DNA of 5,526 bases, from NCBI GenBank assembly GCA_026786045.1, contig JAJAYV010000441.1, forward strand, positions 1 through 5,526. Direction: 5' to 3'. The stretch's first letter is position 1, and each line of letters opens with the position of its first letter. Of this stretch, positions 1 through 5,526 are shown in pieces. Below the pieces are notes generated by a model that was not told the DNA's origin, did not search any database, and saw only the letters and a program-made list of their open reading frames with translations. Made by a program: the position numbers and the translations under genes. The DNA is from Frankiaceae bacterium (GTDB lineage Bacteria; Actinomycetota; Actinomycetes; Mycobacteriales; SCTD01).

Positions 1-715
1 CCGCACTGATGACCAGGTCCGCCTGCAGGACCGCGCGCTCGAGCTCGAGCAGGTTGGACGAGACGGTGTTGAGCCGTCCGCGGTAGAGCCGGTCGGCGGT
101 CCGCAGCCGATCGACGTCCTTGTCGAGCAGCAGCACCTCGGCCTGCATCCCGACCGCGATGGCGGCGGCGTTGAGCCCGGAGACGCCGGCCCCGATGACA
201 ACGACCTTGGCCGGGTGCACGCCGGGGACACCGCCCATCAGCACGCCGCGCCCGCCAGAGGCGCGCATCAGCGCCTGGGCACCGGCCTGAGGCGCCAACC
301 GCCCGGCCACCTCGCTCATCGGCGCGAGCAGCGGCAGCGCGCGGCTCGGCAGCTCGACGGTCTCGTAGGCCAGGCTGGTGACGCCCCGCTCCAGCAGCGC
401 CTCGGTGCACGGCCGCGACGCCGCCAGGTGCAGGTAGGTGAACAGCGTCTGGCCCTCCCGCATGCTGGAGTACTCCGCCGCCACCGGCTCCTTGACCTTG
501 AGCACGAGCTCGGCGGTGCCCCATACCTCGTCGGCGGTGTCGAGGACCTTGGCGCCCGCGGCGGTGAAGTCGTCGTCCAGGATCGCCGAGCCGACGCCGG
601 CCCCCGTCTGGACGACCACCTCGTGACCGTGCCGGACCAGCTCGGTCACCCCGGCCGGCGTGATGGCCACGCGGTACTCGTGGTTCTTGACCTCGCGTGG
701 GATGCCGACCTTCAT
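1..715 (-). CDS. ald: Alanine dehydrogenase, N-terminal 238 codons (3' end outside window)
   Basis: Catalyses the reversible NAD-dependent oxidative deamination of L-alanine to pyruvate and ammonium in the cytoplasm. The protein starts MKVGIPREVKNHEYRVAITP, the family signature. Residues known to matter in the M. tuberculosis enzyme fall at the same numbers here: Arg15, Lys75 (in LKVKEP), His96 (in YLHLA) and Met133 (in APMSEVAG). The glycine-rich NAD loop GAGVSG is at 175-180 and Asp198 sits at the end of the next strand. The family is about 370 residues long, so roughly 130 are missing past the left edge. The ATG start is fixed by GGAGGG at 721-726, five bases upstream. It is downstream of, and in the same direction as, the aminotransferase and ACT genes, but separated from them by 338 bases, so it may have its own promoter. 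In this setting it would recycle the alanine made by the aminotransferase. Identification is very secure. Confidence 0.97.
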   Translation of the reverse strand, partial: MKVGIPREVKNHEYRVAITPAGVTELVRHGHEVVVQTGAGVGSAILDDDFTAAGAKVLDTADEVWGTAELVLKVKEPVAAEYSSMREGQTLFTYLHLAASRPCTEALLERGVTSLAYETVELPSRALPLLAPMSEVAGRLAPQAGAQALMRASGGRGVLMGGVPGVHPAKVVVIGAGVSGLNAAAIAVGMQAEVLLLDKDVDRLRTADRLYRGRLNTVSSNLLELERAVLQADLVISA

Positions 716-1053
716 GAAAGCCCTCCGTCGCCTGCGGTCGGCGCGGCGCCGGGCAGGTGTCCCCATCGAAACCGTCGCCGATGCTCTCGTCAAGCACGGA
801 ATCCGCAGCGACCCGCCTGCGCGCGCCAGCGAAGCGTGCGGGTCCTCGGTCAGCGAACGGAACGCCACCGCGCGGGTAAGCCGGTCCGGGAGCTCGAGCT
901 CATCCACCACAACGGGGGCGTCCTGACCGTCCAGGGCGGCACGCAGCCCGCCGAGGTCGCTGTTCCGGGCCCGTCGGGCGAGGTCGGGCACTGCGCTACC
1001 CAGGGTGGTCGTCGGTCCTTGCAGCCGCGATCCGCCACTGCTGCTGCCTTCCC
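716..1053. other. 338-base region between the ACT gene and ald; no confident gene
   Basis: No recognisable protein, RNA gene or clear terminator hairpin was found here. On the minus strand the frame in phase with ald has no stop through the whole region. From a possible GTG at 989-991 it would read VPDLARRARNSDLGGL and onward for 92 codons before the ald ATG. The first 60 or so codons have mostly G or C at third positions and look protein-like. The last 30 include AGA, ATT and ACA and look non-coding. That GTG has no good ribosome binding site. A separate 62-codon minus-strand frame (850-1038, GTG start) has a reasonable GGGAAGG motif eight bases upstream, but its Trp/Pro/Ser/Arg-rich composition looks like an off-frame translation. 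The region most likely holds the ald promoter and leader, possibly with an unrecognised or decayed small gene. Confidence 0.5.
765..793 (-). promoter_or_regulatory. Candidate sigma-A-type promoter for ald
   Basis: On the minus strand there is a TTGACG -35-like hexamer (788-793) and a TTCGAT -10-like hexamer (765-770), separated by exactly 17 bases. The -35 box is close to consensus. The -10 box keeps only the first T and the final AT. Transcription would start near 758, giving a leader of about 43 bases that includes the ald ribosome binding site. This would allow ald expression independent of the upstream operon. The call rests on motif match and spacing only. Confidence 0.4.
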
Positions 1054-1314
1054 CTAGCCGACCGTGCCGGGGTCCTGCTCATGGCGGTCCGGTTGGGGGC
1101 GGTCGCCGACCTGCACCCGGGTCACGTCAGCCCTACGCTCGAGTTGGCGCCCAAGGCGGTGGGCCGCCTCCAGGTCCAGGCACACGACCATGCGCACGAC
1201 GGCCCGCGCCCCGCGCGTGTCGAAGTGCAGTCGCTCCACCTCGACGGCCCGGGCGTGGACGACGGACAGGACCCCGCTCAACCCGGCCGTCCCGGCGACC
1301 ACCTCGACGGTCAC
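1054..1314 (-). CDS. Small ACT-domain protein, IlvM-like (86 aa)
   Basis: The predicted protein is almost entirely one ACT domain. It starts VTVEVVAGTAGLSGVLSVVH and continues with VEVERLHF (about residues 24-31), a second strand pair around AVVRMVVCL (38-46), a helix EAAHRLGRQLERR (49-61) and a last strand DVTRVQV (63-69). A charged tail follows, rich in Arg, Asp, Gln and Pro. The order beta-alpha-beta-beta-alpha-beta and the length match the small regulatory subunit IlvM of acetohydroxyacid synthase II (87 residues in E. coli). ACT domains usually bind amino acids and regulate a partner enzyme. No acetohydroxyacid synthase large subunit is present in the window. The GTG start is chosen because GCAGGA lies five bases upstream and the ACT fold begins immediately. 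It starts 17 bases after the aminotransferase stop, so co-transcription is likely. It could instead be an allosteric or sensor partner of the aminotransferase; the function is unproven. Confidence 0.8.
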   Translation of the reverse strand: MTVEVVAGTAGLSGVLSVVHARAVEVERLHFDTRGARAVVRMVVCLDLEAAHRLGRQLERRADVTRVQVGDRPQPDRHEQDPGTVG

Positions 1315-1331
1315 GGCGGTCCTGCGGTCGG

Positions 1332-2757
1332 TCAGGGAGTACCGCCGGTCGTGTGGGCGTCGGCGACAGACAGGGCCTCGTCCAGGACCGCCAGCCCCAG
1401 CTCGGCCTCCTCGCGGCTCACGGTGCACGGCGGGACGACGTGCAGCCGGTGGTAGTTGGTGAACGGCAGCAGCCCGCGCCGCCTGCACGCCGCGACGAGC
1501 TCGGTCATCGCTGGACTCGTCCCGCCGTAGGGCGCCAGCGGCTCGCGGGTGCTGCGGTCGACGACGAGGTCCAGCGCCCAGAACACACCGAGCCCGCGCA
1601 CCTCCCCCACGCTCGGGTGCCGCTCGGCGAGCGCCCGCAGACCCGGCCCGAGGACCTCGGTCCCGATCCGGGCGGCGTTGTCCACGATGCCCTCGTCCCG
1701 CATCGCGCCGATGGTGGCGACGGCCGCGGCGCAAGCCAGCGGGTGGCCGGAGTACGTCAGGCCGCCGGGGTAGACCCGGTCGTCGAAGGTCGCCGCGACG
1801 GCGTCGGAGAGGATCACCCCGCCCAGCGGGACGTAGCCGGAGTTGACGCCCTTGGCGAAGGCGATCAGGTCCGGGACGACGTCCCAGTGCTCGACGGCGA
1901 ACCACCTGCCGGTGCGCCCGAAGCCGGCCATGACCTCGTCGGCCACGTAGACGATGCCGTACCGGTCGCACAGCGCGCGGACGCCGGCCAGGTAGCCCGG
2001 CGGCGGAGGCATGACGCCGGCCGTTCCCGGGACGGTCTCCAGGACGATCGCGGCAATGGTGGCCGGGCCCTCGAAGGCGATCAGCTGCTCGAGGTGCGCC
2101 AGCGCCCGCTCGCTCTCCTCCTGCTCGGTGCTCGCGTGGTAGGCGCTTCGGTACAGGAACGGCCCGAAGAAGTGCACGAAGCCGCTCGAGCCCTGCTCGT
2201 TGGGCCAGCGGCGGGGGTCGCCCGTGAGGTTCACCGCCGTGGCGGTGCCGCCGTGGTAGGAGCGGTAGGTCGACAGGACCTTGGTCCTGCCAGTGTGTAG
2301 ACGTGCCATCCGGACGGCGTTCTCGATAGCCTCGGCGCCCCCGTTGGTGAAGAAGACTTTGTCCAGGCCGGGGGGTGCGAGCTCGGCGATCAGCCGGGCC
2401 GCCTCACTGCGCTGGTCGTTGGCGTGCTGCGGCGCCACGGTGCACAGCCGCCCCGCCTGCTGCTGGATCGCGGCGACCACCCGCGGGTGCTGATGGCCGA
2501 TGTTGGTGTTGACGAGCTGGCTGGAGAAGTCGAGGTAGCGGGTCCCGTCGGCGTCCCACACCCAGGAGCCGGACGCCGCCGCGAGCACCATCGGGCGCAG
2601 GGCGGCCTGAGCCGACCAGGAGTGGAAGACGTGCCGGCGGTCCAGCTCGTAGGTGCGGCGCCCGGCCTCGGCGTCCACCGGGAACGGCGGCGGCACCTGA
2701 GACGCCACCACATCAGGCACCGACTGGTCGGGGGCTCCCAGCTCGGTCACCGTCAGC

Positions 2758-2765
<8 letters not shown>
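1332..2765 (-). CDS. Class III PLP-dependent aminotransferase (omega-amino acid:pyruvate type, probably beta-alanine)
   Basis: A 477-residue fold-type I aminotransferase of the omega-transaminase group. Visible landmarks are TNGGAEAIENAVRMAR (140-155, cofactor phosphate binding), SYHGGT (169-174), DEVMAGFGRTG (276-286, with Asp276 for the pyridine nitrogen), the Schiff-base lysine Lys305 in FAKGVNSGYVPLG, LTYSGHPLACAA (336-347) and VRGLGVFWALDL near 389-400. It would transfer the terminal amino group of an omega-amino acid to a keto acid in the cytoplasm. The neighbours MmsA and Ald favour beta-alanine (or 3-aminoisobutyrate) as donor and pyruvate as acceptor. Taurine or GABA as donor cannot be excluded from the sequence. 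The ATG at 2763-2765 lies inside the last codons of mmsA, giving an 8-base overlap. It has no good ribosome binding site, so translation is probably coupled to mmsA. A start ten codons upstream (2795) also lacks a binding site. The family call is secure; the substrate is an inference from context. Confidence 0.93.
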
Positions 2766-4287
<1,522 letters not shown>

Positions 4288-4294
4288 GGCCCGA

Positions 4295-4300
4295 CCCTCC
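4295..4300 (-). promoter_or_regulatory. Ribosome binding site deciding the mmsA start
   Basis: The minus strand reads GGAGGG, a near-perfect Shine-Dalgarno sequence, seven bases before the GTG at 4287. It favours this GTG over the longer in-frame GTG at 4311 (the motif would lie inside that coding region) and the shorter GTG at 4251. Confidence 0.75.
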
Positions 4301-4337
4301 GAGCCTGGCACGGCGCACCTCGCCGGCGGGCCAGCAG

Positions 4338-4343
4338 ACCGTA
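4338..4343 (-). promoter_or_regulatory. Candidate -10 box of the mmsA operon promoter
   Basis: The minus strand reads TACGGT, matching the actinobacterial TAnnnT -10 pattern, inside the left arm of the inverted repeat. It predicts a transcription start near 4331 and a leader of about 44 bases containing the GGAGGG site. No convincing -35 box is visible at the expected position (about 4361-4366), which would fit an activator-dependent promoter. This is an inference from motif and position. Confidence 0.4.
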
Positions 4344-4363
4344 AGGCTGGGGGCCTGCGGGCT

Positions 4364-4369
4364 TACGGT
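4364..4369 (+). promoter_or_regulatory. Candidate -10 box of the regulator gene, leaderless geometry
   Basis: TACGGT matches TAnnnT and lies in the right arm of the inverted repeat. If its last T is at -7, transcription starts at 4376, exactly the first base of the chosen GTG. That would make the mRNA leaderless, a common arrangement in actinobacteria. The lack of a good Shine-Dalgarno sequence before this GTG is consistent with it. No clear -35 box is visible. Confidence 0.45.
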
Positions 4370-4375
4370 TTGTGC

Positions 4376-5526
4376 GTGCTGCCCACTGTCGCCGACGTCC
4401 TGGCCCTGCCGGAGGTCCGGCGCGGCCGGCCCGAGGTGATGACCGGTCCGGTCGGCCTCGACCGGGACGTCCGCTGGGTCCATGTGAGCGAGCTGCCCGA
4501 CATCGCGGCGCTGCTGCGCGGCGGCGAGCTGATCCTCACGACCGGCATCGCACTGCCTGCCGAGGACGACGGGCTGCGGGCGTACGTCCGGGAGCTGGCT
4601 GCGGCCGGTGCGAGCGGGCTGGTCGTCGAGCTCGGCCGGCGCTACGTGGCGCTGCCCCCAGCGCTGACCGTGCAGGCCCGGGACGCGGGCGTGCCCCTGG
4701 TGGCGCTGCACTCGCCGGTGCCCTTCATCGCGGTGACCGAGGCCGTCCACACGCGCATCCTGGACGCGCAGCACAAGCTGCTGCGGATGTCGGAGTCCGC
4801 CCACGCCGCCTTCACCGCCCTGAGCGTGGACGGCGCGAGCGGGCAAGAGATCGTCGAGCGGGTCGCGCAGATGAGCGACCACGCCGTCGTGCTCGAGGAC
4901 CTCTCGCACTGCGTCCTGGCCTACGCGGGCGGTCGGACGCCGGTGGCCGAGCTCCTGCACGACTGGGAGGCGCGGTCGCGGGCCGTCCCGGACACCGACG
5001 GCATGACCTCAGGCGGTCCGGGTGCCGCCGGAGCAGGGGACCCCGGGACGGCGCTCACTTCCGCCGTCGGACCGCGGTGGCAGCGGTGGGGACGGCTGGT
5101 GCTGCCCGAGCCGTCGGGTCACCTGCCCCAGCTGCGGATGCTGCTCGAGCGGGCCGCCGAGTCGCTCACCCTCAACCGGCGCGCCGAGCGCCACCAGGCC
5201 AGCCTGGAGCGGCAGGCGTCGGCCGGGCTGATCACCGACCTGCTGGACGGCCGGGCCGGGCCGGAGGCCACCGTGCGCACCCGGGCCGCAGCGCTGGGCC
5301 TGCCGGTCACGAACCGGTCCTTCGTGGCCGTCGCTGTCCGCGCCGCGCCCTCGTCCGAGAGCGGACCGGTCGGCCGCGAGGCGCACGGCCGCGGCCTGGC
5401 CGACTGCGTCGTGCGGGCGGTCGCCTCCTCCGGCGTGCGGGCGCTCGTGTCGACCGAGCAGTCCACCGACGTGCTGGTGCTGGTCGCCCTGCCGGCCGCC
5501 CGCGACGTCCACGACGAGCTCGAGCG
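4376..5526 (+). CDS. PucR-family transcriptional regulator, N-terminal 383 codons (3' end outside window)
   Basis: The protein begins (M)LPTVADVLALPEVRRGRPEV and contains WVHVSELPDIAALLRGGELILTTG (about residues 34-57), the hallmark of the PucR N-terminal ligand-sensing domain, which spans roughly 1-125. A middle section contains a Gly/Ala/Pro-rich loop at about 209-224. The stretch from about residue 280 (ASAGLITDLLDG onward) resembles the GGDEF-like/CdaR domain found in many PucR-type regulators. The C-terminal PucR helix-turn-helix would come next but lies beyond the right edge. PucR-family proteins often control catabolism of purines and other nitrogen compounds, commonly as activators. 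Its divergent position next to mmsA, aminotransferase and ald suggests that it regulates this set, possibly responding to the omega-amino acid or its semialdehyde. The GTG at 4376 is chosen because the conserved LPTV start follows directly. It is not claimed to be the orthologue of Bacillus PucR. Confidence 0.9.
   Translation, partial: MLPTVADVLALPEVRRGRPEVMTGPVGLDRDVRWVHVSELPDIAALLRGGELILTTGIALPAEDDGLRAYVRELAAAGASGLVVELGRRYVALPPALTVQARDAGVPLVALHSPVPFIAVTEAVHTRILDAQHKLLRMSESAHAAFTALSVDGASGQEIVERVAQMSDHAVVLEDLSHCVLAYAGGRTPVAELLHDWEARSRAVPDTDGMTSGGPGAAGAGDPGTALTSAVGPRWQRWGRLVLPEPSGHLPQLRMLLERAAESLTLNRRAERHQASLERQASAGLITDLLDGRAGPEATVRTRAAALGLPVTNRSFVAVAVRAAPSSESGPVGREAHGRGLADCVVRAVASSGVRALVSTEQSTDVLVLVALPAARDVHDELE

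Larger units (their letters stand above)
4335..4372. repeat. Inverted repeat in the divergent control region, candidate operator
   Basis: ACCGTAAG (4338-4345) and CTTACGGT (4362-4369) form a perfect 8-base inverted repeat with a 16-base spacer. Allowing one mismatch, the arms extend to 11 bases (4335-4345 and 4362-4372). The arm centres are 24 bases apart. The repeat lies in the 88 bases between the two divergent genes, where an autoregulator commonly binds, and the arms are less GC-rich than their surroundings. It is a candidate binding site for the PucR-type protein encoded next to it. A transcript hairpin is less likely because the repeat lies upstream of both predicted transcription starts. 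Confidence 0.6.

Noticed and set aside
890..901. Perfect palindrome GAGCTCGAGCTC in the gap before ald
   Set aside because: The same GAG/CTC repetition occurs inside ald coding sequence (37-50) as Leu-Glu codons. It is common in GC-rich DNA and has no further support as an operator.
850..1038. 62-codon minus-strand frame with a GTG start and GGGAAGG upstream
   Set aside because: The ribosome binding motif is fair, but the product is Trp/Pro/Ser/Arg-rich and resembles an off-frame translation. It is noted under the gap region rather than called.
215..1057. 280-codon plus-strand open frame across ald and the gap
   Set aside because: The first half is antisense to conserved ald codons. The remainder is Arg/Gln/His-rich with no plausible start or binding site of its own.
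1005..2300. 431-codon plus-strand open frame antisense to the ACT and aminotransferase genes
   Set aside because: It crosses two well-supported minus-strand genes and is Pro/Arg/Gly-rich with no domain, so it is a compositional shadow.

Overview
The window is very GC-rich DNA with GC-biased third codon positions, GTG starts and long spurious antisense reading frames. This points to a high-GC actinobacterium, although the genus cannot be named from this sequence. It holds four genes read leftward (ald, a small ACT-domain protein, a class III aminotransferase and mmsA) and one gene read rightward (a PucR-family regulator). The regulator shares a short divergent control region with mmsA. ald and the regulator both run off the window edges.

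Layout: 1-715 (-) is the first 238 codons of alanine dehydrogenase. 716-1053 contains no confident gene, but has a candidate ald promoter and a reading frame that stays open in phase with ald. 1054-1314 (-) is an 86-residue IlvM-like ACT-domain protein. 1332-2765 (-) is a PLP-dependent omega-amino acid aminotransferase. 2758-4287 (-) is a CoA-acylating methylmalonate/malonate-semialdehyde dehydrogenase, overlapping the aminotransferase start by 8 bases. 4288-4375 is the divergent control region, with an inverted repeat whose two arms each carry a -10-like box. 4376 to the end (+) is the regulator, without its C-terminal DNA-binding domain.

The genes form a plausible catabolic set. The aminotransferase would move the amino group of an omega-amino acid (beta-alanine is the best guess, 3-aminoisobutyrate also fits) to pyruvate, giving L-alanine and malonate or methylmalonate semialdehyde. 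MmsA would convert the semialdehyde to acetyl-CoA or propionyl-CoA plus CO2. Alanine dehydrogenase would deaminate the alanine, regenerating pyruvate and releasing ammonium. The PucR-type protein is the likely local regulator. The least expected parts are the IlvM-like ACT protein inside this operon and the symmetric overlapping promoter pair. No mobile element, CRISPR array or RNA gene was seen.
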